DNA of 15,717 nt, taken from contig URLB01000041.1 of NCBI GenBank assembly GCA_900548595.1, positions 1 to 15,717 on the forward strand, in the 5' to 3' direction. A program made the translations under genes and the position numbers. Of this stretch, positions 1-6,636 are shown piece after piece; the first letter of the stretch is position 1; every line of letters begins with the position of its first letter. A model generated the notes under the pieces. It did not search any database and was not told the DNA's origin. It saw only the letters and a program-made list of their open reading frames with translations. This stretch comes from an uncultured Eubacteriales bacterium (GTDB lineage: Bacteria > Bacillota > Clostridia > Lachnospirales > Anaerotignaceae).

Positions 1-124
1 CATAGCCTCTGAGTCTTTTATAGCGAGCCATTGTATCCGTAGCAACAGTACAGTATGAATGACCTATATGAAGCTTATCGCTCGGATAATAAATCGGCGT
101 CGTTATGTAAAATTTTTCTGCCAT
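1..124 (-). CDS. metG: Methionyl-tRNA synthetase, N-terminal fragment (gene runs off the left edge)
   Basis: Only the first 41 codons lie in the window, read on the minus strand from the ATG at 124-122. The product charges tRNA-Met with methionine in the cytoplasm. The translation begins MAEKFYITTPIYYPSDKLH and continues into IGHSYCTVATD. The class I aminoacyl-tRNA synthetase HIGH signature is at residues 19-22, and the flanking TTPIYYPSDKLHIGHSY is typical of bacterial MetG. An AGGAGG ribosome binding site lies upstream (plus-strand cctcct near 135-140), which fixes the start. The gene is separated from the upstream broken dehydrogenase by that gene's terminator, so it probably has its own promoter. 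The C-terminal domains cannot be seen. Confidence 0.93.
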   Translation of the reverse strand, partial: MAEKFYITTPIYYPSDKLHIGHSYCTVATDTMARYKRLRGY

Positions 125-160
125 TATAATAAATCCTCCTAATAAATACTATTGGATATT

Positions 161-189
161 ATTATAGCCGTTTTACGTAAAAAAATAAA
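161..189 (-). promoter_or_regulatory. Possible sigma-A promoter for metG
   Basis: On the minus strand a perfect -10 box TATAAT (166-161) is preceded, 17 bases upstream, by a poor -35 TTTATT (189-184). It lies about 40 bases before the metG start and downstream of the preceding terminator. The -10 is convincing and the -35 is weak. No T-box-like leader is visible in the short gap. Confidence 0.35.
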
Positions 190-220
190 GGCATTATTAA
201 TAAATTTGGGATTTTTGAAC

Positions 221-251
221 AAAAAAGCGGCTGACAATTAAGGTCAGCCGC
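221..251 (-). terminator. Intrinsic terminator after the broken dehydrogenase gene
   Basis: On the minus strand a perfect 9-bp stem GCGGCTGAC / GTCAGCCGC (plus-strand arms 227-235 and 243-251, loop 7 bases) is followed by a run of six T. It lies 8 bases after the stop codon of the dehydrogenase. Confidence 0.92.
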
Positions 252-259
252 AGATACAA

Positions 260-1205
260 TTATTTCATGGTTAATGCTTTTTCAAAGTTGGTTCTCATAT
301 TTTCGCATGACTGCGCAAAAAGCTTAAGTTCTTTATCGTTCATTTCCAATTCTATTATGCCTTCGACTCCGTTTCTGCCTATAATTGCAGGGACGCTTGC
401 ATATACGTCTTTCTGGCCGAATTCACCGTGAAGCATAACGGCAACTGTGCAGACCTTCTTTTCATCGGAAAAAATAGTTTTTATAATTTCAACGCATGAA
501 GCCGCTATACCGAATTCCGTAGAACCCTTTCCTTTAAATACAAGCCAGCCTCCATAACGTGCGTCTGCTGCAATTTTTTCAAGATCAAGCTTTCCGTATG
601 TATCGGGATATTCTTCCATCAATTTAAGAAGAGGCTTTCCGAATACGCTTGCGCATGACCATGGAACCATCTGGCTTTCTCCGTGTTCGCCGAGAGCGTA
701 TGCAGATATTAAGTTCCTTTGCCAACATTTTTCTGAGACGGGCGGAATCAAGGGTAGTGCTTGTGGAGATAACTTTTTCCTCGGGATAGCCTGTATTATA
801 CTGTATGTATCGTGCAATTACGTCAGCCGGATTTGTTATATTTATTATTATACCGTCGAATTTTGAGTTTTTAATGCCTTCAATTATCGAACCCATACAA
901 TTTATTGCCTTTCCCATGGCGTCAACCCTGTCTTCGCCTTTGCTTAAGTCCGGGAGAGGACCAGCGGAAATAACCGCTATATCCGCGTCGTCAAGATCGC
1001 TGAAATCGCCGACCTTTACATCGACATGATGAGGGCAGTATACGGTTGCGTCCATTGTATCTTCTGCCTGGGCAATGGCCTTGTCATTATCAACGTCAAT
1101 GTATACAACTTCTTCGCATACGCCCTGTGTAACAAGGCTGAAGCCGACATGTGAGCCGACATGACCGGCGCCGATGATAACTACTTTTCTTCTCTCTATA
1201 CTCAT
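260..1205 (-). pseudogene. ldh: L-lactate/malate dehydrogenase family gene, disrupted by an out-of-frame deletion
   Basis: The gene encodes an NAD-dependent 2-hydroxyacid dehydrogenase of the LDH/MDH family. The first 166 codons (1205 down to 708) carry the Rossmann motif GAGHVG, the substrate arginine in KGEDR, NPADV and TTLDSARLRK. The rest (706 down to 263, 148 codons, stop TAA at 262-260) is in another frame and begins SAYALGEHGES with the catalytic histidine, then MVPWS and the usual C-terminal half. At the junction the family normally has about six residues between the asparagine of ELNI and SAY, and only one base remains here, so about 17 bases appear lost. Read straight through, the product would end in an unrelated tail after 193 residues, without the active-site histidine. 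Start: GGGAGG at plus-strand 1214-1220. The specificity loop has an unusual GPLPDLSKGEDR, so lactate versus malate is unsettled. An assembly error is the main alternative to a true pseudogene. Confidence 0.85.
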
Positions 1206-1239
1206 GAAAATTACCTCCCAATGTTTTTTATTAGGAACT

Positions 1240-1268
1240 ATTATAAGATTTGATTTTTATTTTGTAAA
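1240..1268 (-). promoter_or_regulatory. Sigma-A promoter of the dehydrogenase gene
   Basis: On the minus strand TTTACA (1268-1263) and TATAAT (1245-1240) are separated by 17 bases, 11/12 matches to consensus. It sits about 35 bases upstream of the ATG and overlaps the T-tract end of the preceding gene's terminator. Confidence 0.7.
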
Positions 1269-1310
1269 TAAAAAGTTGTCTGAATATTTAAAAAAATATC
1301 AGACAACTTT
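1263..1310 (-). terminator. Intrinsic terminator of the M29 aminopeptidase gene
   Basis: A long stem pairs AAAGTTGTCTGA (from 1272) with TCAGACAACTTT (ending 1310), interrupted by one bulged base in the inner A/T part. On the minus strand it is followed by TTTTTATTT. It begins 10 bases beyond the stop codon of the aminopeptidase. The stem has A and T runs on both sides, so it could act in both directions. Confidence 0.85.
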
Positions 1311-1319
1311 GATATCGGT

Positions 1320-2435
1320 TTATTTAAGATTTTCGGGATTAAGAGTTTCCAGTTCGGGTATTACAAAACGACCGTTTTTGCGTATAAGCCTGTCGTCGAA
1401 ATATATCTCGCCGCCGCCGTATTCTTCGGTTTGAATAAGAACTAAATCCCAGTGGATAGCGGACTTATTTCCGTTGTATGCGTCATCGTAGCAGTTACCG
1501 GGAGTGAAGTGAATACTTCCCATTATTTTTTCATCAAAAAGAATGTTATTCATCGGCTTTGTTATATAAGGATTTACGCCGATGGCAAATTCACCGATAT
1601 ATCTGGCGCCTGCGTCTGTGTTAAAGACCTGATTGAGACGTTCCGTATCGTTTCCTTTGCAGTCTACTATTTTTCCGTCTTTAAATGTAAGACTTACGTT
1701 TTCAAATTTAAAGTTATTGTATTCCGACGGGGTGTTGTAGGTAATGGTTCCGTTTATTGAAGTTTTAACGGGAGCGGTATATACCTCGCCGTCGGGGATA
1801 TTACACTCGCCAGCGCATTTGATTGCCGGAATGTCCTTGATTGAGAATGTAATATCTGTGTCTTTTGCGGTAAGTCTGACTTTGTCGGTTTTATTCATAA
1901 GCTCGACAAGGGAGTCCATAGCCTTCGACATTTTGCTATAATCGAGATTGCAGACATCGAAGTAGTAATCTTCAAATGATTCCAAACTCTGATGCGCACT
2001 CTGAGCCATTGACGGCGCAGGATAGCGAAGAACGACCCATTTGGTTTTCGGCACTCGTATTTCATGGTGTACGGGACTCATATAAAGTCTGTCATAGAGA
2101 GCGGTTTTTTCAGCGGGGACATCGCTCATTTCCGCAATATTGTCTTCGCCTCTTACGCCGATATATGCGTCCATTTCTTTCATTTTCATTGCCGAACATT
2201 CAGCCATAAGTTTCAGCTGTTCTTCCGTAATGTTCATTAAAAGTTCCCTGTCGATAGAATTCGTTGTAAAATCAACAAAGGGAAGTCCGCCTACGGCATA
2301 AACTTCTTTGATAAGCTGTTTTACCAACGGCATGGGGTGAATGCCGCTGCAGCTTATTAATACCTTTTCGCCTTTTTTTACTCGGCATGAGTAATTTACA
2401 AGATTATATGCAAGTTTTTTAATTCTTTCATCCAT
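1320..2435 (-). CDS. M29-family metallo-aminopeptidase (AmpS/PepS type)
   Basis: A 371-residue protein with no signal peptide, so a cytoplasmic exopeptidase that removes N-terminal amino acids from peptides. The length is slightly below the roughly 400-410 of characterised M29 enzymes. The metal-binding set of the family can be placed: E217 in PDGEVYTAP, E282 in IGEFAIG, H309 in GSIHFTPG, a tyrosine at 316 or 320, and H328 and D330 in IHWDLV. The N-terminal region (KLAYNLVNYSCRVKKGEKVLI) matches the family opening. Start at the ATG at 2435-2433, supported by AGGAGG a few bases upstream (plus-strand cctcctt near 2445). It is monocistronic or the first of a minus-strand series, but its terminator and the next gene's own promoter argue for separate units. 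The metal ion and peptide preference cannot be read from the sequence. Confidence 0.93.
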   Translation of the reverse strand: MDERIKKLAYNLVNYSCRVKKGEKVLISCSGIHPMPLVKQLIKEVYAVGGLPFVDFTTNSIDRELLMNITEEQLKLMAECSAMKMKEMDAYIGVRGEDNIAEMSDVPAEKTALYDRLYMSPVHHEIRVPKTKWVVLRYPAPSMAQSAHQSLESFEDYYFDVCNLDYSKMSKAMDSLVELMNKTDKVRLTAKDTDITFSIKDIPAIKCAGECNIPDGEVYTAPVKTSINGTITYNTPSEYNNFKFENVSLTFKDGKIVDCKGNDTERLNQVFNTDAGARYIGEFAIGVNPYITKPMNNILFDEKIMGSIHFTPGNCYDDAYNGNKSAIHWDLVLIQTEEYGGGEIYFDDRLIRKNGRFVIPELETLNPENLK

Positions 2436-2478
2436 ATATAAAACCTCCTTATGTTAGTATTTTTCGATATATAAAATA

Positions 2479-2507
2479 ATATTACAACTTTTCGGTATAA
2501 TTTTGAA
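2479..2507 (-). promoter_or_regulatory. Candidate promoter of the aminopeptidase gene
   Basis: On the minus strand TTCAAA (2507-2502) and TAATAT (2484-2479) are separated by 17 bases, about 44 bases upstream of the ATG. Both boxes deviate from consensus. It lies back to back with the plus-strand promoter at 2515-2543. Confidence 0.4.
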
Positions 2508-2514
2508 TATTAAT

Positions 2515-2543
2515 TTGAGAATTTATAAGAAAAATGATAGAAT
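2515..2543 (+). promoter_or_regulatory. Sigma-A promoter of the NifX-like gene
   Basis: TTGAGA (2515-2520), a 17-base spacer, then TAGAAT (2538-2543). This is 10/12 matches to consensus, with a start site expected near 2550, some 25 bases before the ATG. Confidence 0.65.
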
Positions 2544-2574
2544 ATCATAAAATAGTTTTTGGAAGTGAGTATAT

Positions 2575-2922
2575 ATGAGAATAGCAGTACCATCCCATAA
2601 CGGCGATATATATAAAAGCTGTTCCAACAGCAGGCAGTTTACAATATTTGAAGTAGAGGACGAAATGGTTGTCAGCATTGAAAGAAGATATTCGTTTATA
2701 AAAAAACCTGAAGCGGTTGCGGATCTTTTAGACGAATATAATGTGAGCGTACTTATATGCAATGATATAGGAAGTCGTACGAGAAAGGCTATACGCGAAC
2801 ATCACATAGAACTGATACCCGGTGTTGTCGGCGAGGTAAACGACGCTATAGTAAGATATTTAAGCGGAGAAAAAATAGGAGTGCCGGAATATATGTATAC
2901 ATGTTTTAATGATGAAGATTGA
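2575..2922 (+). CDS. NifX/NifB-type iron-molybdenum cofactor-binding domain protein, stand-alone
   Basis: A 115-residue protein consisting of a single domain of the dinitrogenase iron-molybdenum cofactor family. Evidence is the opening MRIAVPSHNGDI, the aromatic strand FTIFEVED, the central VSVLICNDIGSRTRKAI (the family usually has a VxxxGIG-like turn here), and the close ELIPGVVGEVNDAIVRYLSGE. In nitrogen fixers such domains bind FeMo-cofactor precursors. Stand-alone copies are common in anaerobes without nitrogenase and have no established role. The window shows no nif or molybdenum genes nearby, so a nitrogen-fixation role should not be assumed. A weak GGAAGTGAG ribosome binding site precedes the ATG. 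The next gene starts 67 bases downstream with no terminator between, so co-transcription is likely. Confidence 0.82.
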   Translation: MRIAVPSHNGDIYKSCSNSRQFTIFEVEDEMVVSIERRYSFIKKPEAVADLLDEYNVSVLICNDIGSRTRKAIREHHIELIPGVVGEVNDAIVRYLSGEKIGVPEYMYTCFNDED

Positions 2923-2989
2923 CGATATTATAAGCGTGTTTGATAAATAATGTTAAAAAGAACGATTTGGTTTTACGGAGGTTTTTATA

Positions 2990-3595
2990 ATGGACAGCAA
3001 AAAGACGCTGAGACTTGCAAGTTTTATGTGTATATTGCCGACGATTGTCGGATTGATTTTATATACACGATTGCCGGGTCAGATACCGGTACAGTGGGGA
3101 TCCGGTGGCGAAGTTACAATATATGCGCCTAAATGGTTTTCGATAATAGGAATGCCGCTGTTTCTGCTGGCATTTAATTACTACTGCCATAAAAAAACGG
3201 ACAGGGATCACATTGAAAGAAATTATCCCGAAGTAATGATAGTATTTTTGAAATGGGTAATGCCTATGATTTCCGTGGTAGGAACGGGATTATCCATTGC
3301 TTCTGCTTTGGGAAATCCTATGTCAGTTGTGGGCATAATAGGTTTTATCGGTGGGGTTATGATAATATTCGGCGTATATATTCCGAATTTGAGTAACCGT
3401 ATGCCTGATTTTATACTTAATGAGAAAGATAAAAACGGAGACAAATGTAAAAGACTTTGCCTGTATATGGGAAGAGTTTTTGTTATATGCGGAACAGCTG
3501 TTGTAGTGTTATCGTATTTCGGAGCTAAATATATATCGGTTCTCGGAATTGCGGCAGCAGTTATAATATCGTTTATTATTTCCAGAGTAATGTGA
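2990..3595 (+). CDS. DUF1648-domain integral membrane protein (SdpI-like)
   Basis: A 201-residue hydrophobic protein with about six membrane segments, near residues 8-26, 50-66, 83-107, 112-131, 158-176 and 180-199. The first extracytoplasmic loop carries the DUF1648 hallmark, LPGQIPVQWGSGGEV at residues 28-42, with the family's typical P-x-Q/H-W/F-x-x-x-G pattern. DUF1648 is the domain shared with Bacillus SdpI, the immunity protein and signal transducer for the SdpC killing factor, but most members are uncharacterised. SdpI is usually paired with an ArsR-type repressor (SdpR), and none is present here, so an immunity role is only a possibility. The start is supported by an ACGGAGG ribosome binding site. 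An intrinsic terminator follows directly after the stop codon. Confidence 0.75.
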   Translation: MDSKKTLRLASFMCILPTIVGLILYTRLPGQIPVQWGSGGEVTIYAPKWFSIIGMPLFLLAFNYYCHKKTDRDHIERNYPEVMIVFLKWVMPMISVVGTGLSIASALGNPMSVVGIIGFIGGVMIIFGVYIPNLSNRMPDFILNEKDKNGDKCKRLCLYMGRVFVICGTAVVVLSYFGAKYISVLGIAAAVIISFIISRVM

Positions 3596-3601
3596 AAACT
3601 A

Positions 3602-3627
3602 CCCTCTGTTTTTAACAGAGGGTTTTG
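3602..3627 (+). terminator. Intrinsic terminator after the DUF1648 gene
   Basis: Stem CCCTCTGTT (3602-3610) / AACAGAGGG (3614-3622) with a three-base loop, followed by TTTTG. It begins 7 bases past the stop codon. Flanking A residues extend the stem, so some reverse activity is possible. Confidence 0.88.
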
Positions 3628-3673
3628 TATATAAAATATCATTTTCGGAAATAATCAATCAGAGGTGATATTT

Positions 3674-4255
3674 ATGGGTAGAACGGAACGGGTAATTTCG
3701 ATTTTGGGAATATCTGCGGTTGTGATTTGTACGGGATCGACAGCGGCATATATGTATATAAACGGGCAGAGTGGAAGCAAAGCGGAAAATAACATAAACG
3801 ACAATATTGAGGAAGTCGATATTCAACAAGACGGAGGTTCGGAAACTGCGGCTGTGAATAACGGACTTAACGGCAATGCTGTTTTTACCTATGAACTGTA
3901 TAATGAGATGACAGGCACTACGGATACGATAAAAGGAGAATGTCCCTTTGAACTTACAGGTAAATCGTTGGCAGACGTAAAGGAATATTATCCGGATTGG
4001 CAGGTTACTTCATACTCAACAGATAATGTACTGCTCAGAAAAAATATAGGAAGTTATAACGATGACCGTTATGTTGTGGGAATATATGAAGAAAATGTAG
4101 CCGTATTCTATGAAAACAGCGAAGAGGGAATATACATGCTTACGGACATTCCCGCCACAAGCCTTGAGCAGGATAAGCAGACAATGCTTAAACAAGGCAT
4201 ATATGTTGAAGGGAAAGAAAGATTGAACAGAATACTTGAAGACTACAGCAGTTGA
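3674..4255 (+). CDS. Membrane-anchored protein with BofC C-terminal-like domain
   Basis: A 193-residue protein with one N-terminal membrane segment (about residues 8-28, not a clear cleavage site). A polar Asn/Glu/Gly-rich linker covers about 30-68, and a C-terminal domain (about 70-193) would lie outside the cytoplasm. The domain resembles the BofC C-terminal domain of Clostridia: ADVKEYYPDWQVTSYS, then VLLRKN, YVVGIYEENVAVFY, TDIP and a closing LNRILEDYSS. BofC restrains the SpoIVB protease in the sigma-K checkpoint of Bacillus sporulation. Clostridial proteins sharing only this C-terminal part are common and their role is not established. The ATG at 3674 was chosen over an in-frame GTG at 3665 because the latter lies inside the GAGGTGAT ribosome binding site. 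The domain call is from remembered family pattern and is moderately secure. Confidence 0.68.
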   Translation: MGRTERVISILGISAVVICTGSTAAYMYINGQSGSKAENNINDNIEEVDIQQDGGSETAAVNNGLNGNAVFTYELYNEMTGTTDTIKGECPFELTGKSLADVKEYYPDWQVTSYSTDNVLLRKNIGSYNDDRYVVGIYEENVAVFYENSEEGIYMLTDIPATSLEQDKQTMLKQGIYVEGKERLNRILEDYSS

Positions 4256-4309
4256 TATATGAAAGACTGAGATGTATGACAAACCTGTTAATAGTTATTC
4301 AAATTTTTA

Positions 4310-4338
4310 TGGACAATAAAGTCAAATGGTGATATAAT
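4310..4338 (+). promoter_or_regulatory. Near-consensus sigma-A promoter of a candidate small RNA
   Basis: TGGACA (4310-4315), a 17-base spacer, then a perfect TATAAT (4333-4338), 11/12 consensus matches. The predicted start is near 4345. No protein gene follows for about 245 bases. Instead, three hairpins follow at once. Confidence 0.7.
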
Positions 4339-4344
4339 AAACTC

Positions 4345-4436
4345 CGTGAATTCCCCAATATTATTCACACTGAAACCTGTCTTAAGGCGGTTTCAAAAAG
4401 AAAGCAATCTGCCGCCAATGATTGCTTTCTTTTTTA
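4345..4436 (+). ncRNA. Candidate small RNA of about 90 nt with three hairpins
   Basis: The stretch between a strong promoter and an intrinsic terminator folds locally into three consecutive hairpins. Hairpin 1 pairs GTGAAT (4346-4351) with ATTCAC (4363-4368) around a loop containing UCCCC. Hairpin 2 pairs GAAACC (4372-4377) with GGTTTC (4389-4394), extended by GUC/GGC around a UUAA tetraloop with one bulged U. Hairpin 3 is the terminator (4395-4434) with a loop containing CCGCC. No open reading frame with a ribosome binding site fits inside. C-rich loops are typical of Firmicute regulatory RNAs that bind Shine-Dalgarno sequences, so trans-acting regulation is a reasonable inference. I do not recognise it as a named RNA family. 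It could instead be an attenuator or simply the 3' end of the BofC-like transcript. Confidence 0.5.
4395..4436 (+). terminator. Strong intrinsic terminator ending the candidate small RNA
   Basis: Stem of up to 15 bp: 4395-4409 (core AGAAAGCAATC) pairs with 4420-4434 (core GATTGCTTTCT) around a 10-base loop, and ends in a T run. It can also end transcripts from the BofC-like gene, which has no other terminator. Confidence 0.92.
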
Positions 4437-4528
4437 TGTTTTTAAATTATTTTGTCTTAATTTTATCAAAGATTTATTTTGATGTCATACATTATTAAAT
4501 ACGCAGTTTCTTTATGAACTATACTATA

Positions 4529-4557
4529 TTGACCCCAAGATATAATCATAATATACT
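4529..4557 (+). promoter_or_regulatory. Sigma-A promoter of the GH13 amylase gene
   Basis: TTGACC (4529-4534), 17-base spacer, TATACT (4552-4557), 10/12 consensus matches, with start expected near 4564, about 26 bases before the ATG. The rest of 4437-4528 is AT-rich with no feature I can support. No catabolite-response (cre) site could be placed with confidence. Confidence 0.72.
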
Positions 4558-4589
4558 TAGAAGTAACGGACGATAAATGAGGAGTTTTT

Positions 4590-6635
4590 ATGAGAATAAG
4601 TGAAAAAGTACTTTATAATACAGCTGTAATCAGCGGCATAATTAATTTTGATGCCGTATTCAGCGACGAAACGGTAAACTATGTTAATCCGTTTGAGCCT
4701 GATGAGTATGATAATGTAAAAATAAGACTGAGAATCGGAAAAGATGAGGCGGAGGCAGTTTACTTTTTTTCCAACGGCAGAGAATATAAAATGGAACTTG
4801 AAAAAAGCAAAGATATTTTTGACTACTATTTTATTATAATACCGCCGGAAAAAGAAAACCGCAGCTATTCATTTAAAATAGAAAGCGGTTTTGAAACATA
4901 TTATTACAATAAATTCGGGATTTCAAAAAATCTTAATACTGACGGAGATTTTATGATAAACCGTAAATATAAAACGCCTGAATGGGCAAAAAAAGCCATA
5001 GGCTATCAAATATTCACAGACAGATTCTTTAACGGGGACATAAGTAATGACGTTGAGAACGGCGAATACAAGTATCTTGACATTTGTGCAAAAAAAATAA
5101 CCGATTGGAATGCCATGCCGGAAAACAGAGATGTAGCAAACTTTTACGGCGGAGATATACAGGGCGTTATCGACAAACTGGACTATCTGGAAGAGCTTGG
5201 AATAAATATGATATATTTCAATCCGATTTTTGTATCTCCCAGCAATCATAAATATGACATACAGGACTATAATCATATAGATCCACATTTAGGTAAAATA
5301 GTGGTCGACACCGATAATATCGATAAAAAATATATGGTCAGGACAGCTTCAGAGGAGAACCTTAAAGCAAGTGATAAGCTTTTTGCGGAACTGGTCAATG
5401 AAGCCCATAAAAGAAAAATCAGAGTTATTATGGACGGCGTATTTAATCACTGCGGTTCGTTCAACAGATGGATGGACAGAGAAAAAATATATGAAGACGC
5501 CGGTTATGAAAAAGGCGCATACGGACATGAAGACAGTCCATACCATGACTTTTTTAAGTGGAACGGCGGAAGCTGGCCCGACAATGATGAATATGAAGCA
5601 TGGTGGGGACACAAAAATCACCCCAAACTTAACTATGAACAGTCTGATAAATTGTTTGAGTATATAATGGACATAGCCGTAAAATGGATTTCTCCTCCAT
5701 ATAATGCAGACGGCTGGAGGATAGATGTGGCTGCCGATCTTGGATTTTCGGCAGAGTATAATCATGAATTTTGGAAAGAATTCAGAAAAAGAGTAAAGAA
5801 AGCCAATCCAGAGGCAGTAATAATAGCCGAGCATTACGGAGACGCAGGTACGTGGCTTAAGGGCGACCAATGGGATACGGTTATGAATTATGACGCTTTT
5901 ATGGAACCGGTTTCGTGGTTTTTTACGGGAATGGAAAAACACAGCGATAACTTCGATGAAGGAAAATTCAGAAACGGGAAATTATTTGAAAATTTGATGG
6001 TTGATAATTCTCGGAAAATGGGGATACATGCCCTTATGGTTGGAATGAACGAACTTTCCAACCATGACCATTCCAGATTTTTGACAAGGACTAATTTGAC
6101 TGTTGGCAGATTGGATTCATTGGGAAGCAGAGCGGCTGAGGAAAATATAAATAAAGGGATTATGAAGTCGGCTGCGGCGTTTCAATTTATATGGCCGGGA
6201 CTGCCGACGCTGTATTACGGCGATGAGGCAGGACTTGCAGGATGGACCGACCCCGATAACAGAAGAACATATCCATGGGGAAACGAAGATAAGCAGCTAT
6301 TGGATTTTCATAAGGAATTGATTAAGATTAGAAAGGGCAATTCAGTATTAAATGAAGGCTCATGTAAGTTTATTTATTCAGACTACGGGATAGTAGCTGT
6401 TACAAGATTTGATGATAAAACGGCAGTTACGGCGGTATTCAATAATTTAGATACCGAAAAGACGGTTTCACTGCCGGTATGGATTGCGGGAGTAAAGACC
6501 GACGGAAAAGCCGAAACATTGATTGAAAGCGGAAGTGATTATTTCATTACCGACGGAAAAACATATTCGGTTAAAGAGGGATACATGGACATAATGGTTC
6601 CTGCATACGGATGTATAATAGTAAAGAGTGAGTGA
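4590..6635 (+). CDS. GH13 alpha-glucan hydrolase, neopullulanase/cyclomaltodextrinase/alpha-amylase type, cytoplasmic
   Basis: A 681-residue glycoside hydrolase family 13 enzyme acting on alpha-1,4 (possibly also alpha-1,6) glucans or maltodextrins. An N-terminal beta domain (about 8-110), similar to the CBM34-type domain of the neopullulanase group, precedes the TIM barrel (about 134-580) and a C-terminal beta domain (about 590-680). All four conserved regions are intact: region I DGVFNH (282-287), region II GWRIDVAAD with nucleophile D379, region III IAEHYGD with acid/base E414, and region IV NELSNHDHS with D493. LPTLYYGDEAGLAGWTDPDNRR is typical of the group. No signal peptide is present, which suggests intracellular breakdown of imported maltodextrin or glycogen. 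It is longer than classical 580-600 residue neopullulanases because of an insert near 232-262 and a longer 288-350 loop. AGGAG precedes the ATG. The next gene begins one base after the stop codon. Confidence 0.93.
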   Translation: MRISEKVLYNTAVISGIINFDAVFSDETVNYVNPFEPDEYDNVKIRLRIGKDEAEAVYFFSNGREYKMELEKSKDIFDYYFIIIPPEKENRSYSFKIESGFETYYYNKFGISKNLNTDGDFMINRKYKTPEWAKKAIGYQIFTDRFFNGDISNDVENGEYKYLDICAKKITDWNAMPENRDVANFYGGDIQGVIDKLDYLEELGINMIYFNPIFVSPSNHKYDIQDYNHIDPHLGKIVVDTDNIDKKYMVRTASEENLKASDKLFAELVNEAHKRKIRVIMDGVFNHCGSFNRWMDREKIYEDAGYEKGAYGHEDSPYHDFFKWNGGSWPDNDEYEAWWGHKNHPKLNYEQSDKLFEYIMDIAVKWISPPYNADGWRIDVAADLGFSAEYNHEFWKEFRKRVKKANPEAVIIAEHYGDAGTWLKGDQWDTVMNYDAFMEPVSWFFTGMEKHSDNFDEGKFRNGKLFENLMVDNSRKMGIHALMVGMNELSNHDHSRFLTRTNLTVGRLDSLGSRAAEENINKGIMKSAAAFQFIWPGLPTLYYGDEAGLAGWTDPDNRRTYPWGNEDKQLLDFHKELIKIRKGNSVLNEGSCKFIYSDYGIVAVTRFDDKTAVTAVFNNLDTEKTVSLPVWIAGVKTDGKAETLIESGSDYFITDGKTYSVKEGYMDIMVPAYGCIIVKSE

Positions 6636-6636
6636 T

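Noticed and set aside
805..1029. Plus-strand open frame opposite the dehydrogenase gene
   Set aside because: It is antisense to conserved dehydrogenase motifs, has no ribosome binding site and the protein resembles nothing known. It is a coding shadow.
2911..2949. Twelve-codon frame overlapping the end of the NifX-like gene (starts MKIDD)
   Set aside because: No ribosome binding site, very short, and no recognisable similarity. Most likely chance.
4270..4600. Riboswitch controlling the amylase gene
   Set aside because: The structured region ends in a terminator 150 bases before the amylase, which has its own promoter, and it matches no riboswitch consensus I know. The small RNA reading fits better.
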